From Nitrospirota bacterium (lineage in GTDB: Bacteria; Nitrospirota; Leptospirillia; Leptospirillales; Leptospirillaceae), in assembly GCA_021806225.1 (NCBI GenBank), contig JAJZXW010000015.1:62001-126000 (forward strand): DNA of 64,000 bases, given 5' to 3'. The translations under genes and the position numbers were made by a program. The notes beneath the pieces were generated by a model that saw nothing but the letters and a program-made list of their open reading frames with translations, did not search any database and was not told the DNA's origin. Below are positions 49,727 through 59,503 of the stretch, one piece after another. Every line of letters begins with the position of its first letter. The first letter of the stretch is position 1.

Positions 49727-50765
49727 CCCCGGTTCCGTTGTTCCGTTTCGCATAGATGGCGACATAAGAGTGAGCCCGGAGTTTCTCGAGCCAGAGCCGT
49801 ATCCGTTTTTCCGTCGTTTTTTTTGTCAGTTTGTTCAGGATGGTCTGCTTGATGTCGTCGAACTTCTGGTAGGGTTGGTTTTCCCGCTTCAGAACCTTGA
49901 TGATATAGAATCCCCGCGAGGTCTTTATCAGTCCGCTGGCTTTGCCGACAGGCAGGGAAAAGGCTGGACCGATGAGCTCGGGAAGAAGTTGATCCTTGGT
50001 CAAATCCCCCAGCAGTCCTCCCGACTCGGCGTTGGGGCCCTGGGATTCGGAGCCTGCGAGCATCTCAAAGTCGTCGCCGCGTCCGATCTGGTTGAGGATA
50101 TGCTGGCCTTTTTTCTCGATTTCGGCCAGCTGGGCAGGCGTCGCTCCGTCCGGGATGGAGAGGAAGATGTCGGCCAGGGAGACGTGGGAGGGGAGCCTGT
50201 AGTCGTTGCGGTGCTTGAGAAAGTAATCCCGGACCTCTTCCGGGCTGATGACGACGGTCGACCGGACTTCCTGGTTGACGAGTTTCAGCACGATCAGCTG
50301 TTTCTTGAGCTTGTGCCGGTATTGGCGGAAGGTCAGACCCTGGGAGGCAAGGGCGTTTTCGAGCTGCCATTTGGCCGAGATATTGTTTTTTTGCATGATG
50401 TCGTTGATGGCACGATCCACTTCGTCGTCGGTGACGGAAAGCCCCATCCGGTCGGCCTCCTCAAGCTCGAGCCTCTCGTTGATCTTTTTCATCATGACAT
50501 TGTATTCGAGGGAGGAGATCAGCTGGCGGTAGGCTTTTCCCTGATAGGCGGCGTGGAGCTTTTCGAAGGTGGGCTTGAGCTCCCTGTCGATCTCGCTCTT
50601 CGTGATCGGGTGATGGTTGACGACAGCCATGACGCTGTCTATCAGGATCCCGTCAGCCGCAGAGGCCTCTGTCACTCCGGGTACCGAAAGAAGGAGTAGG
50701 GAAAGAGTGAAGGGCAGGAGGCTGCCTCGGAAGAATCGGTCAGGAATCGGGCGGATCTGGGCCAA
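49698..50765 (-). CDS. Periplasmic peptidyl-prolyl isomerase / chaperone, SurA-like
   Basis: A 355-residue secreted protein. TTG start at 50765 with GAGGAT upstream. The signal peptide LLPFTLSLLLLSVPGVTEASA ends before ADG. The N-terminal chaperone region (VMAVVNHHPITKSEIDREL) resembles SurA, and a parvulin domain follows (about 190-290, HVSLADIFLSIP...GGLLGDLTKDQLLPEL). It probably escorts outer-membrane proteins. It is the last of three tandem foldase genes. Confidence 0.85.
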   Translation of the reverse strand: MAQIRPIPDRFFRGSLLPFTLSLLLLSVPGVTEASAADGILIDSVMAVVNHHPITKSEIDRELKPTFEKLHAAYQGKAYRQLISSLEYNVMMKKINERLELEEADRMGLSVTDDEVDRAINDIMQKNNISAKWQLENALASQGLTFRQYRHKLKKQLIVLKLVNQEVRSTVVISPEEVRDYFLKHRNDYRLPSHVSLADIFLSIPDGATPAQLAEIEKKGQHILNQIGRGDDFEMLAGSESQGPNAESGGLLGDLTKDQLLPELIGPAFSLPVGKASGLIKTSRGFYIIKVLKRENQPYQKFDDIKQTILNKLTKKTTEKRIRLWLEKLRAHSYVAIYAKRNNGTGVTPGDILPR

Positions 50766-50852
50766 GGGAATCCTCGAAAAAAAACGTTCAGGAATTTGTC
50801 ATTTTTCAATCATACATGATTGTCGGGGACATTCCTACGGGGAATGTTGAGA

Positions 50853-51785
50853 TCAGGGCTCCTGGAGAGAGAGGAAAGGACGGTATCGTGGAAGGACCAC
50901 TAGCGGGTTCCGGCTCATTTCCTTTGAAAACCAGTCTTCGAGCTCTTTTCTTCGGGCCCGCCTGACAATCTTTTTCCGGATCGAGGACTTCACGGAGGCA
51001 AACTTCCGGACGTGGGCGGGAATCATCCTGACAAGCTTCAGGATGTGATATCCGTAGGGAGAGGGGATCAGGGGGCTTACCTCTCCGGGCTTCATCGAGA
51101 AGAGGCGGTTGAAGGGAGAGGGCATCTCGCCCATGGCGAAGGGAGGCAGGAGTCCGCCATTCTTTCCTTCGGGGGAGAGCGACTTGGCCTTTGAGAGGGC
51201 GGAAAAAGAGCTTCCCGCTGCAAGGGCGGCGAGGATCGCCTTCCCTTCGTCCTCCGAGCGAACGACAATGTCTTTGGCCTCAGCCCGCTCAGGGAGGGTG
51301 TAGTGGGCCAGATGGCTCTTGTAGTCCTCCTTGAGCTTCCGAAGGGTCACGTCAGGAGCGGGGGCGACCTTCCGGGAGGTCTTTTCCAGTATGAGCCTTC
51401 GGCGAATGAAGGAATCCGGCGGGCTGTAGGGGGAGTGGGCGGGGGAGGGGGCCCCCGTCTCCTCCAGACGTTTTTTTTCCGCCGCCACCTCATCGGAGGA
51501 AACCTCCACTCCCAACTCCTTCCCTTTCTCCTCCAGAAGACGGTCATAAACCGTTTCGCGAAGGACGATGCTAGCCTGAGAGGAGGACCAGGAGTCGAGG
51601 GGTCGGGAGGCCAGGGCGTCAAGGCCGATAAAACGGGCCGTTTCCCGAAGGTCATTCGATGAAATGGGTTTTCCCGAGAGAGTCGCCACGACCCCCTCGG
51701 ACGACGGGGGCTTCCCCTGACAGGCCGGGAGTGCTATGAAAATCAGTCCCGAAAAAAGAGCCTGGAGGAGCCTTCGGGAGATCAT
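50853..51785 (-). CDS. Lipoprotein parvulin-type foldase (PrsA-like)
   Basis: A 310-residue lipoprotein: signal LQALFSGLIFIALPAC with the lipobox LPAC. The N-terminal part (VVATLSGKPISSNDLRETA) is SurA/PrsA-like. The parvulin core is at about 160-250, with AEAKDIVVRSEDEG, GGLLPPFAMGEMPSPF and PYGYHILKL. It would fold secreted proteins from the membrane face. Its start overlaps the preceding lipoprotein stop by 4 nt (ATGA). Confidence 0.83.
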   Translation of the reverse strand: MISRRLLQALFSGLIFIALPACQGKPPSSEGVVATLSGKPISSNDLRETARFIGLDALASRPLDSWSSSQASIVLRETVYDRLLEEKGKELGVEVSSDEVAAEKKRLEETGAPSPAHSPYSPPDSFIRRRLILEKTSRKVAPAPDVTLRKLKEDYKSHLAHYTLPERAEAKDIVVRSEDEGKAILAALAAGSSFSALSKAKSLSPEGKNGGLLPPFAMGEMPSPFNRLFSMKPGEVSPLIPSPYGYHILKLVRMIPAHVRKFASVKSSIRKKIVRRARRKELEDWFSKEMSRNPLVVLPRYRPFLSLQEP

Positions 51786-52690
51786 CTGGTTCCGGAGGTC
51801 GCTCCGGTCGATGCGGTCTTCGACGCTCCCATCACCTCGCCCAGTCCTTTCTGGTCGATCGAAATCTTCGTTTTTGCCCGCAGGGAGTTCAGAAAGGACT
51901 GGTATCGTTCCTGCTTCTGCTGTGAGGTGAGGAACTGGGAAATCCCGCTTTTGGCTTCATCAAAGGAAAGAAGCCTTCCGGACTGAACCTTGTCGATCTT
52001 GAAGAAATGGACACCATCCTTGAGAGGCAGGGGGCCGGTCACCGATCCCTGTGGAAGGTTGAAAAAGAACTTGGCGAACTGGGGGGGAACTGTCCCTTCG
52101 AAAATCTTTCCGACGGGTCCGCCCGAGTATCGGGAGATCGCCTTCGCGAATCCGTGACGTTTCTTCAGGGATTTTCCGACCGTCCCGGCGGTTTTTGCAT
52201 CCGGAAGGATCAGCTGGCGGACGAAGACATATCCCGGCTGCCGGATTTCGCTTTTATGCTGGTCGTAATAGGTTTTGACATCCGCGTCGGTGACATGGAC
52301 CTGTGAATCGACCTTCTTGTCCAGAAGCGCCTGGCGAAGGATCCGTTCCCGGCTGTTCCGGATTTTGCGGCTCAGGGAAGGATCGTTGGCGAGTCCCTCC
52401 CGTTCAGCCTCCTGGTTGATCAGGGCCCGGTCGATCAGACGATTCAGGACATCGCTCGGGACCGAGGCCGGAACCTGTGCGGGAAGTTTCATGGCCGAAA
52501 TGGAGCGGACCAGTTCCTCCCGGGAGATCTGCTGTTCTCCGACGGTGGCGATAATTCCCGATCCGGAGGTTTTATGGCAGGCGGAGAGGAGGGAGAGGGC
52601 AAGGGAGAGAAAGATCCCGGTTCGAAAAGCCTGTCCGGGATTCGTGGTTGCCCGTGCGGAAGACTGTCCGGCGTGTGATGGCTGGTTCAA
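51782..52690 (-). CDS. Lipoprotein parvulin-type foldase
   Basis: A 302-residue lipoprotein: after an unusually long polar N terminus, LSLALSLLSAC is the signal with lipobox LSAC. IATVGEQQISREELV starts the chaperone region, and PGYVFVRQLILPDAK with PVGKIFEGTVPPQFAKFFF and GVHFFKIDKV forms the parvulin-like core. The start may lie downstream of 52690 to give a shorter signal. First of the three tandem foldases after mfd. Confidence 0.8.
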   Translation of the reverse strand: MNQPSHAGQSSARATTNPGQAFRTGIFLSLALSLLSACHKTSGSGIIATVGEQQISREELVRSISAMKLPAQVPASVPSDVLNRLIDRALINQEAEREGLANDPSLSRKIRNSRERILRQALLDKKVDSQVHVTDADVKTYYDQHKSEIRQPGYVFVRQLILPDAKTAGTVGKSLKKRHGFAKAISRYSGGPVGKIFEGTVPPQFAKFFFNLPQGSVTGPLPLKDGVHFFKIDKVQSGRLLSFDEAKSGISQFLTSQQKQERYQSFLNSLRAKTKISIDQKGLGEVMGASKTASTGATSGTR

Positions 52691-52711
52691 GAAGGACTCC
52701 TTAACATTTTG

Positions 52712-52732
52712 GGAGGATCGGACGGATCCTCC
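52712..52732. repeat. Perfect intercistronic hairpin between mfd and the foldase genes
   Basis: GGAGGATC-GGACG-GATCCTCC is a perfect 8-bp stem with a five-base loop in the 54-bp gap. No T run on either strand. It may separate expression of mfd from the three foldases by RNA processing. Confidence 0.5.
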
Positions 52733-52744
52733 GGGGCTCGATTG

Positions 52745-55700
52745 TCACTTGGGGTCGGACTCCCGGTCCGGAGGGTGCAGAAAGCGTTTCAGGCCATCGA
52801 TCAGGGGCCCGGGAAGTGTCCGGACGATTTTCCAAGATCCGTCAGCCTGAAAGGATACCCGGTCTCCAAAGAGATCCATGGCCCTTGACAGACGGTCCCG
52901 GGAAAAGATTCCGGCCCGTTCCTTAAGGACGGCTTCCCGCTCCCGAAGGGAAACCTCCGCGAATCCGGCCTTCGTTGCAAGAACCCGGATCCGGGCCCCC
53001 GAAAACAGGGTGCGCGTCGGGCGGGGGAGAGGGCCGAACCTGTCGCCCAGCTCTTCCTCTATCCGGTCGATGGCCTCAAGAGTGTCAGCATGAGCGAGGC
53101 GCCGGTAAAAGTCAATTCTTTCCGAGGGATGGTCAATGTAATCTTCAGGGATCCTGGCCTCGATCTTCCATTCGACGCGCGCCGGATCGGTTTTTTGCTG
53201 CGTGTCGGGGAGCTCTGTCAGGTGGCCGATGGCCTCCTCCACCATTTCGAGGTAGAGATCGAGTCCGACCATGGCGACCTGGCCTGTCTGCTGATGGCCG
53301 AGGAGGCTGCCGGCCCCCCGGATTTCGAGATCTCTCATGGCGATCTGGTATCCCGATCCGAGGCCCGAATGTTCCTGGAGGGTGCGAAGCCTTTTCTTGG
53401 CCAGATCGTTCAGGCTGTCTTCGGCTCCCGTGATGAAGTAGGCGTAGGCCTGTTGCCCGCTCCGTCCCACCCTCCCCCGCATCTGGTAGAGTTCGGCGAC
53501 TCCGAAAAGATCGGCCCGGTTGACAAGAATGGTGTTGGCCGAAGGGATGTCCAGCCCTGCCTCGACAATGGTTGTCGAGACGAGGATGCGGCTTTGGCGC
53601 TGAATGAAGCGGGACATGACTGCCTCGATCTCCCGCTCCTCCATCTGGCCATGGGCGAAGGAGACGTTGGCCTCCGGAAAGAGGGCGGCCAGGTAGCGGG
53701 CCCATCGTCCGAGGGAGGAGACCCGGTTGTGAATGAAGAAGACCTGACCCTCCCGCGCCATCTCCCGGTCGATGGCCTCCCGGATGCGTTCCCGGTCGAA
53801 GCGGATGATGAAGGTCCGGATGGATTTCCGGCCGGGAGGGGGGGTCATGATGAAGCTGATCCCCTTGAGTCCCGACATGGCCATCTGGAGCGTCCGGGGA
53901 ATGGGGGTCGCCGACAGGGTCAGGCGGTCGACATGCGGAAACCGTTCCGTCAGCCGTTCTTTCTGTCGGACTCCGAACCGCTGTTCCTCGTCGATGATCA
54001 GGAGGCCGAGGTCGCGGAAGGAAACTGAGGCAGAAAGGAGGCCCGTCGTACCCACGACGATGTCCGTCTCCCCCCGTCCGAGACGCTCCCGGACGCACCT
54101 CTGTTCCGAAGCCGAAACCATCCGGGAGAGGCTTTCGATCCGTACGGGGAAGCCCGCGAATCGGTTCCGGAAGGTTTCGTGGTGCTGAAGGGCGAGCAGG
54201 GTGGTGGGGACCAGCACCGCCACCTGCTTTCCGTCGGCGACGCAACGGAAGGCGGCGCGCATGGCCACCTCCGTTTTCCCGAATCCCACGTCCCCCAGGA
54301 TCAGGCGGTCCATCGGAGTGTCCGATTCCATATCCTGCATGACGGCGTGGACCGCCTCTTCCTGGTCTGGGGTCAGGTCGTAGGGAAAGGCCTGGTCGAA
54401 CTCCCGGGTCATGAGCGATTCGGGAGAGAAGGAGAATCCCTGCGCTGTCTTCCGTCGGGCATAGAGCTCGACAAGCTCCGCGGAAATCTTTTCGATCTGC
54501 TTTCTGACCCTTGTCCGGGTGGCGGTCCATGACTTTCCTCCGAGGCGGTCGAGACGGGGCTCGATCCCCTCCGGGCCCTGGTAGGGCAGAACCTGGTCCA
54601 TCTGGTCCACTGCGACGTAAAAGCGGTCTCCACCCTGATATTCGATCACACAGAACTCTCCGGAGGAGGATCCCACCGTCACCTCCCGAAGTCCCCTGTA
54701 GCGACCGATGCCCTGATGGAGATGAACCACGAAGTCTCCTTCGGCGAAGACGGGGCGGTCCCTGCGATAGGCCTGGGAGCGGGTAGAAAAGGAGCGGAAG
54801 GGGGGGCGGGAGACGGTTTTCCGGAACAGCCAGGTGTCCGAAAGGACGAGAAGGTTGTCGCGGACGGACTCGAACCCTTCCTCCAGGTCTCCGAGGAGAA
54901 GGGAGATGGGCTGCCGGCCTTTTTCTCCGGAATCGTCCCCGAAGGTTGTCATAAAGGAGAGGCCGCCGGCCTCGAAGACATCCTTGATCCGGTCCCGCTG
55001 GCCCCGGGTGCGGCAGAAAACGACGATCTTCATTGTGCGGGAGAGCTCCTCGAGATCGGGGAGCCAGGAGCGGTTCCGGTCGATGCGGGATCCGGCCGGG
55101 ATGAGGAGGCGTGAGTCGGGTTCGTCAGGAATGGACGGAAGCGAGAGGCAGGGACGGGCCTTCTCCCATTCCTCTTTTTTCGAAAGAGTCAGGAATGCCT
55201 TGTCGGGAGGCGGAATCCATTTTCGCTCCTCCTCGGACAGGGCCTCCCATCCTTCCGTGATCCTTGTCGTCCAGTCCTGAAGCCTTGCGAGAAGGGGGGC
55301 CCAGTCGTCGACAAGGAGCAGGATGTCCTCCCGTGAAAAGACGGGAGAGCAGGCTTCGGGAAAGAATGTCGGAAAATGGCGTTCGATCCCGGGGGAGAAA
55401 GGAGGCAGGGTGTTCTGGAGGAGCCATTGTTCCTCCTCCGGGGATTGCCCTTTTTTGAGAACGGGTTTGAGCCATTCATGGCTCGGGAGAAGGTCGACCG
55501 AAGAAACGGACCCCACCGAGCGTTGTGTTCCGGGGTCGAAGAGACGGATGGAGCGGATTTCAAGATCGTCCCACTCGAGTCGCACCGGCTGTCTTCGGTC
55601 CGTCGAGTACAGATCGATCAGGGCGCCCCGGACCGAAAATTCTCCGGGAGCCGTCACCTGGGGGACCCTCAAATACCCGTAGGCGAGAAGGGTGTCGATG

Positions 55701-56218
55701 ACCGATTGGGGATCCTCTTCCTGTCCGGCCGAGAGGAGCCGCTTCGTGGTGTGGAGGAGGGCCGGAGAAAGGGTTTTGCGAAGGACGGCGGCGATAGGGG
55801 AGACGACAAAATCGGGGGGATTCGGGCCGGCCATCCGGTCCAGGGCATGAATGCGTTCGGCGCGAATGAAGTCGGCCGGACTCTCCCGTTCGTAGGGAAG
55901 GGTCTCCTCCTCCGGAAAGAGAAGTCCGTCGAACGGCCGGTCCAGAAGCGACGCGGTCGTCCTGATTTCCTCATAGAGTCTGAGAGCCCGTTCGGGGGTG
56001 GCAGTGAGGACCCAGAATATTTCTTTCCGTCCAGCCTCCCTGAGCAGGGCCGGCAGAAAAGGAAAGGCCTCCCGGTTCACGCCCTCGATCCGCCCCGAGG
56101 TCTGCCTTGCTCCGGTGGCCGGAATTCGTGTCCGGAGAGCGTCGAGGGTGCGGCGGAAAGGGTGGAAGAGCGGCTCGTCAGCCACGGTTCTGCGAATATC
56201 GGTCGATGATCCGTTCAA
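52745..56218 (-). CDS. mfd: Transcription-repair coupling factor Mfd
   Basis: A 1157-residue SF2 translocase that removes stalled RNA polymerase and recruits UvrA. A UvrB-like N-terminal part contains [12 protein letters not shown]. The RNA polymerase-interacting CarD-like domain lies near 470-560 ([28 protein letters not shown]). The helicase motifs follow: [41 protein letters not shown] and the arginine-finger region [12 protein letters not shown]-terminal TRCF domain ends the protein. The start overlaps the upstream adenylyltransferase gene by 41 nt. Confidence 0.96.
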   Translation of the reverse strand: MNGSSTDIRRTVADEPLFHPFRRTLDALRTRIPATGARQTSGRIEGVNREAFPFLPALLREAGRKEIFWVLTATPERALRLYEEIRTTASLLDRPFDGLLFPEEETLPYERESPADFIRAERIHALDRMAGPNPPDFVVSPIAAVLRKTLSPALLHTTKRLLSAGQEEDPQSVIDTLLAYGYLRVPQVTAPGEFSVRGALIDLYSTDRRQPVRLEWDDLEIRSIRLFDPGTQRSVGSVSSVDLLPSHEWLKPVLKKGQSPEEEQWLLQNTLPPFSPGIERHFPTFFPEACSPVFSREDILLLVDDWAPLLARLQDWTTRITEGWEALSEEERKWIPPPDKAFLTLSKKEEWEKARPCLSLPSIPDEPDSRLLIPAGSRIDRNRSWLPDLEELSRTMKIVVFCRTRGQRDRIKDVFEAGGLSFMTTFGDDSGEKGRQPISLLLGDLEEGFESVRDNLLVLSDTWLFRKTVSRPPFRSFSTRSQAYRRDRPVFAEGDFVVHLHQGIGRYRGLREVTVGSSSGEFCVIEYQGGDRFYVAVDQMDQVLPYQGPEGIEPRLDRLGGKSWTATRTRVRKQIEKISAELVELYARRKTAQGFSFSPESLMTREFDQAFPYDLTPDQEEAVHAVMQDMESDTPMDRLILGDVGFGKTEVAMRAAFRCVADGKQVAVLVPTTLLALQHHETFRNRFAGFPVRIESLSRMVSASEQRCVRERLGRGETDIVVGTTGLLSASVSFRDLGLLIIDEEQRFGVRQKERLTERFPHVDRLTLSATPIPRTLQMAMSGLKGISFIMTPPPGRKSIRTFIIRFDRERIREAIDREMAREGQVFFIHNRVSSLGRWARYLAALFPEANVSFAHGQMEEREIEAVMSRFIQRQSRILVSTTIVEAGLDIPSANTILVNRADLFGVAELYQMRGRVGRSGQQAYAYFITGAEDSLNDLAKKRLRTLQEHSGLGSGYQIAMRDLEIRGAGSLLGHQQTGQVAMVGLDLYLEMVEEAIGHLTELPDTQQKTDPARVEWKIEARIPEDYIDHPSERIDFYRRLAHADTLEAIDRIEEELGDRFGPLPRPTRTLFSGARIRVLATKAGFAEVSLREREAVLKERAGIFSRDRLSRAMDLFGDRVSFQADGSWKIVRTLPGPLIDGLKRFLHPPDRESDPK

Positions 56219-56696
56219 TCAGACCGGTGGTGGAGGAATCCGGCACCAGAGGGATGGAGCGGACCTCTCCCCCCCTCTTGAGAACTAGATCGCTTCCCAC
56301 GATCCTGTCCGGGCTCCAGTCCCCACCTTTGACAAGGACGTCCGGAAGAATCTGTCGTATCAGCTCTTCCGGCGTATCGGCATCAAAGAATGTGACATAA
56401 GAAACGCAGGCAAGGGAGGCCATGACCCGGGCCCGGTTGTCCTCGGGGACGATGGGCCGGCGGGGTCCCTTGAGCGTCGCCACCGAACGGTCGGTGTTGA
56501 GTGCGACGACGAGGATCTCACCCAGCTCCCGGGCCTTTTCGAGGACCTCTACATGGCCGGCATGAAGGAGATCGAAACACCCGTTGGTGAAGACGATCCG
56601 TTCCCCCCTGGACCTGTGTCGGTCCAGGACGGGGAGAAGGGATTTCGGATCGAGAATCTTCGAGGAGGTCGCGGAAAAAGGAATGCTGGAGGCCAT
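56178..56696 (-). CDS. D-glycero-beta-D-manno-heptose 1-phosphate adenylyltransferase (HldE C-terminal type)
   Basis: A 172-residue cytidylyltransferase-like enzyme. [17 protein letters not shown] carries the HxGH nucleotide site (HAGH, about 41-44), and [19 protein letters not shown] is typical of the RfaE2/HldE domain. It activates heptose for LPS core synthesis. The kinase domain (HldE N-terminal) is not fused and not in this window. The likely start is ATG 56696, 20 bp after gmhA. Overlaps the mfd start. Confidence 0.85.
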   Translation of the reverse strand: MASSIPFSATSSKILDPKSLLPVLDRHRSRGERIVFTNGCFDLLHAGHVEVLEKARELGEILVVALNTDRSVATLKGPRRPIVPEDNRARVMASLACVSYVTFFDADTPEELIRQILPDVLVKGGDWSPDRIVGSDLVLKRGGEVRSIPLVPDSSTTGLIERIIDRYSQNRG

Positions 56697-56716
56697 CGTC
56701 TGTCCGGATCCGGAGG

Positions 56717-57310
56717 TCAGGATGTGCGGGGAAACAGGATTTCTTCGACCATCTCGCACAGGACGTGGCCCAGGGTGATGTGCGTTTCCTGGATGCGCGG
56801 GGTCAAAGGGGAGGGAACGATGAAGGCCAGGTCGACAAGTTCTTTCATCCGTCCGCCTGTCCCGCCCCCGAACCCAATGGTCGCAAGACCGGTACTCCGG
56901 GCCTTTTCCAGGGCGAGCAGAACATTCTTGGAGTTCCCGCTCGTGCTGATTCCGATGGCCAGGTCTCCCGGACGCCCGTAGGCTTCGATCTCGCGGGCGA
57001 AGATGTGTTCGTAGCCGTAATCGTTTCCGATGCTGGTCAGAGTGGCCATTCCCGTTCCCAGGGCTATGGCGGGCAGACCCTTCCGGTTGATGTAGAAACG
57101 GCTGACGAGCTCTCCGGCGATATGGGAGGCATCTGTGGAAGAGCCCCCGTTTCCGAAGATGAGAAGCTTTCCCCCGCTTCGGAAGGTCTCGACCATCATG
57201 TGGGTCGCCTTTTCGATCAGGGGAAGGGACCCCCTCAGAAAGTCTTCCTTCGTGCGGACGCTGTCCCTGAAGATCGATTCGATTCTGGAGGAGAGGGTGG
57301 CATTGTCCAT
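56717..57310 (-). CDS. gmhA: Phosphoheptose isomerase
   Basis: Converts sedoheptulose 7-phosphate to heptose 7-phosphate, the first ADP-heptose step. 197 residues with the SIS-domain motif [18 protein letters not shown] (about 52-69), the loop [11 protein letters not shown], and a C-terminal zinc-binding helix with [16 protein letters not shown], where His and Glu sit as in GmhA. Adjacent to the heptose adenylyltransferase gene, supporting an LPS inner core. The DnaA-binding homologue DiaA shares this fold but lacks the context. Confidence 0.92.
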   Translation of the reverse strand: MDNATLSSRIESIFRDSVRTKEDFLRGSLPLIEKATHMMVETFRSGGKLLIFGNGGSSTDASHIAGELVSRFYINRKGLPAIALGTGMATLTSIGNDYGYEHIFAREIEAYGRPGDLAIGISTSGNSKNVLLALEKARSTGLATIGFGGGTGGRMKELVDLAFIVPSPLTPRIQETHITLGHVLCEMVEEILFPRTS

Positions 57311-57336
57311 GGGAAATGGCTCCGAAGTGAATTGTT

Positions 57337-58623
57337 TCAGGCCTGCGCCCGGGTTTTTTCCAGGGCCCTCTTGAAGCGCTCCAGCGCCTCGCCCACAATT
57401 CTGTCATCGTGACAGGTCGAGAGGAACAGGGCCTCGTACTGGGAGGGAGGGAGAAGGAGTCCCTCGCGCCGGGCTTCCTGGTGAAAGATCGAAAAGAGGC
57501 GGATGTCGGACCGCTCCGCGCTTTCGAGGTCGGTCACCGGGTGGGAGCTGAAGAAGAGGGTCATCATCGATCCCATCCGGTTCAGCTGAACCGGAAGACC
57601 AAGGTGGCGGGCGGTCGAAAGAATGCCCTCGGCCAGAATCCGGCTTTTTTCCTCGAGCAACGAATAGAGGGCGGGAGTCCTGAGCTTCGCGAGGGTCGCG
57701 AGCCCTGCCGCCATGGCCACCGGGTTCCCTGAGAGCGTTCCCGCCTGGTAAACCGGCCCCTCCGGGGCGACCATCTTCATGATGTCTTCTCGTCCGCCAT
57801 AGGCCCCCACCGGCATCCCGCCGCCAATGATTTTTCCCAGAAGGGTCAGGTCGGGCTCCATTCCGAAAAGGACCTGGGCTCCACCGTAGGTCAGACGGAA
57901 TCCCGTGATGATCTCGTCCGCAATGAGGAGTGCTCCGTTCCCTTCCGTCACGTCCCGGGCCGCCAGAAGAAACTCCTCGTCGGGAGGGACGACACCCATG
58001 TTACCGGCGACAGGTTCCAGAATGAGGGCGGCGACGGTCTTGCCTTCACGTTTGAAAAAATCCCGGAGAGCCTGTGTGTCGTTGTAGGGGAGGACAACAG
58101 TATCCTGGATGACGGCCTCCGGGACCCCGGCGCTGGTCGGTATCCCGAAGGTCGCCCCTCCGGATCCGGCTTTGACGAGAAGGGCATCGGAATGGCCATG
58201 GTAGCCACCTGCGAACTTGACGATCCTGTTTCGTCCCGTAAAAGCTCTGGCCAGCCGGAGGGCCGACATGGCGGCCTCGGTTCCCGAATTGACGAACCGG
58301 ATGCGGTCGAGGCCGGGAACGGCCCGGGTCAGGGCCTCCCCCAGCTGGATCTCCGTTTCGGAGAGACCTCCGAAGGATAGCCCCTTGGAGGCGGTGGCCC
58401 CTATGGACGCCAGCACATCGGAGTCGGCGTGGCCCAGGATGAGGGGGCCGAAGGAAAGCACGAAATCGATGTAGTCCTTGCCGTCGATGTCGGTGATAAT
58501 GGGGCCTTTCCCCTGGCGAATGACGGGGGGATGGCCTCCCACGGCCTTGTAGGCCCGGACCGGACTGCTGACGCCACCGGGAAAGATCCCGCAGGCTTTT
58601 TTGAAACCTTCTTCAGAATTCAA
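57337..58623 (-). CDS. hemL: Glutamate-1-semialdehyde 2,1-aminomutase
   Basis: PLP enzyme making 5-aminolevulinate for heme and corrinoids, 428 residues from TTG 58623 with GGGAGCG upstream. The motifs are [15 protein letters not shown] near the N terminus, [17 protein letters not shown], and the PLP-lysine segment [17 protein letters not shown]. Longer in-frame starts exist upstream but the family length favours the TTG. It supplies tetrapyrrole precursors also needed by the cobalamin genes in the window. Confidence 0.94.
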   Translation of the reverse strand: MNSEEGFKKACGIFPGGVSSPVRAYKAVGGHPPVIRQGKGPIITDIDGKDYIDFVLSFGPLILGHADSDVLASIGATASKGLSFGGLSETEIQLGEALTRAVPGLDRIRFVNSGTEAAMSALRLARAFTGRNRIVKFAGGYHGHSDALLVKAGSGGATFGIPTSAGVPEAVIQDTVVLPYNDTQALRDFFKREGKTVAALILEPVAGNMGVVPPDEEFLLAARDVTEGNGALLIADEIITGFRLTYGGAQVLFGMEPDLTLLGKIIGGGMPVGAYGGREDIMKMVAPEGPVYQAGTLSGNPVAMAAGLATLAKLRTPALYSLLEEKSRILAEGILSTARHLGLPVQLNRMGSMMTLFFSSHPVTDLESAERSDIRLFSIFHQEARREGLLLPPSQYEALFLSTCHDDRIVGEALERFKRALEKTRAQA

Positions 58624-58639
58624 TCGGACGCTCCCGAAT

Positions 58640-58807
58640 GTGAGGGTGAGAGTTTTCGCTGTTGCCCATCCCTGGAAGGACGACGAAGACATCGAAGATT
58701 ATCATATTTTCAGTCCGGATGGAAATGTTTCCGGTTTGTTGCGCGCCTCGTTCGGGGAAAGAATAGCCGATTCACTGGCTTATGTTTCTGATGTGTTACA
58801 AAAATGA
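58640..58807 (+). CDS. Possible 55-residue soluble protein divergent from hemL
   Basis: A plus-strand frame from GTG 58640 encodes 55 residues with an acidic patch (HPWKDDEDIEDYHIF) and an amphipathic C-terminal helix (ASFGERIADSLAYVSDVL). It reads like real protein rather than a shadow and begins 16 bp from the hemL start, so it would be divergent. No ribosome site is clear and no family is recognised. Confidence 0.35.
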   Translation: MRVRVFAVAHPWKDDEDIEDYHIFSPDGNVSGLLRASFGERIADSLAYVSDVLQK

Positions 58808-58942
58808 GGCGTGCCTCAATGGCCGGTGTCTGAAATTGTATACGGATCAGGATTGCGGATCGTCCAGGGAATGGTATCTTTCTTGCGTCATGATACAAGA
58901 TGCCGGAATCAGGTTTTTTTACCCAAAGGAGGTGAGTTATCG

Positions 58943-59176
58943 ATGGGTGGAAAAGGATTTGTAGGCTATTGGCTCAACGCGGCTTTTTCTGCGGTCGGCT
59001 CCGGATCGGTGGTGGGATTTTGCCTCCAGGAATGGTTTGGGGCCCACCGGTTCGAAACATGGAGAGAGTCCTATGTCTGGATCTACTGGATCATGGTTCT
59101 CTCGACCATCGCAGGAGCGCTGATAGGCATTTATTCCTATGCCTATCATAAGAAAAAGGAAAGCTGGACCTGGTAG
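58943..59176 (+). CDS. 77-residue two-span membrane protein, unrecognised
   Basis: Starts at ATG 58943 with an exact AAAGGAGGTGA ribosome site. Two hydrophobic segments (GYWLNAAFSAVGSGSVVGF and VWIYWIMVLSTIAGALIGI) flank an aromatic loop with His and Arg (EWFGAHRFETWRESY), ending in a basic KKKESW tail. No motif fixes the role. It stands alone on its strand with a private upstream region. The layout resembles small accessory subunits of respiratory enzymes. Confidence 0.7.
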   Translation: MGGKGFVGYWLNAAFSAVGSGSVVGFCLQEWFGAHRFETWRESYVWIYWIMVLSTIAGALIGIYSYAYHKKKESWTW

Positions 59177-59345
59177 GACCCTGACGCGAATCGCTTGACG
59201 TCGGGATCAATAATGCAAGGGGGCAGCTTCGGGCGGATCTGTCCGGCATCGATGGGTGTCCACTCGTCTGCTCCTTAAATTTCTTCGGCATCTTCCGAAA
59301 TTGAATGACATCCTCGGAATCTTCGACTAAAGACGGGATGCGGCC

Positions 59346-59444
59346 ATGGCCGGTGACTGGAAAAAGCTTTGGATCATTGCGGCGGCCGCCTCGGCTGTAG
59401 GCGCGGCCATCGGCTTTTTTTTCGGTCTGAGGGGGGGCGGCTGA
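59346..59444 (+). CDS. Possible 32-residue single-span peptide
   Basis: ATG 59346 opens a frame of 32 codons: MAGDWKKLWII followed by an Ala/Gly-rich span (AAAASAVGAAIGFFFGL) and a short RGGG tail. It looks like a one-span membrane peptide with small-residue packing motifs. The ribosome site is weak, so it may be chance, though it lies between two other small or membrane-protein genes. Confidence 0.4.
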   Translation: MAGDWKKLWIIAAAASAVGAAIGFFFGLRGGG

Positions 59445-59503
59445 CGCCCTTTTCCGATATGGATTCTGCCGATGCCCGTGATCGACTTCTTTTGAAATTC
59501 CTG

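Noticed and set aside
53145-54530. Long minus-strand alternate frame inside mfd
   Set aside because: Arg/Pro/Gly-rich translation in the wrong frame of a well-conserved helicase.
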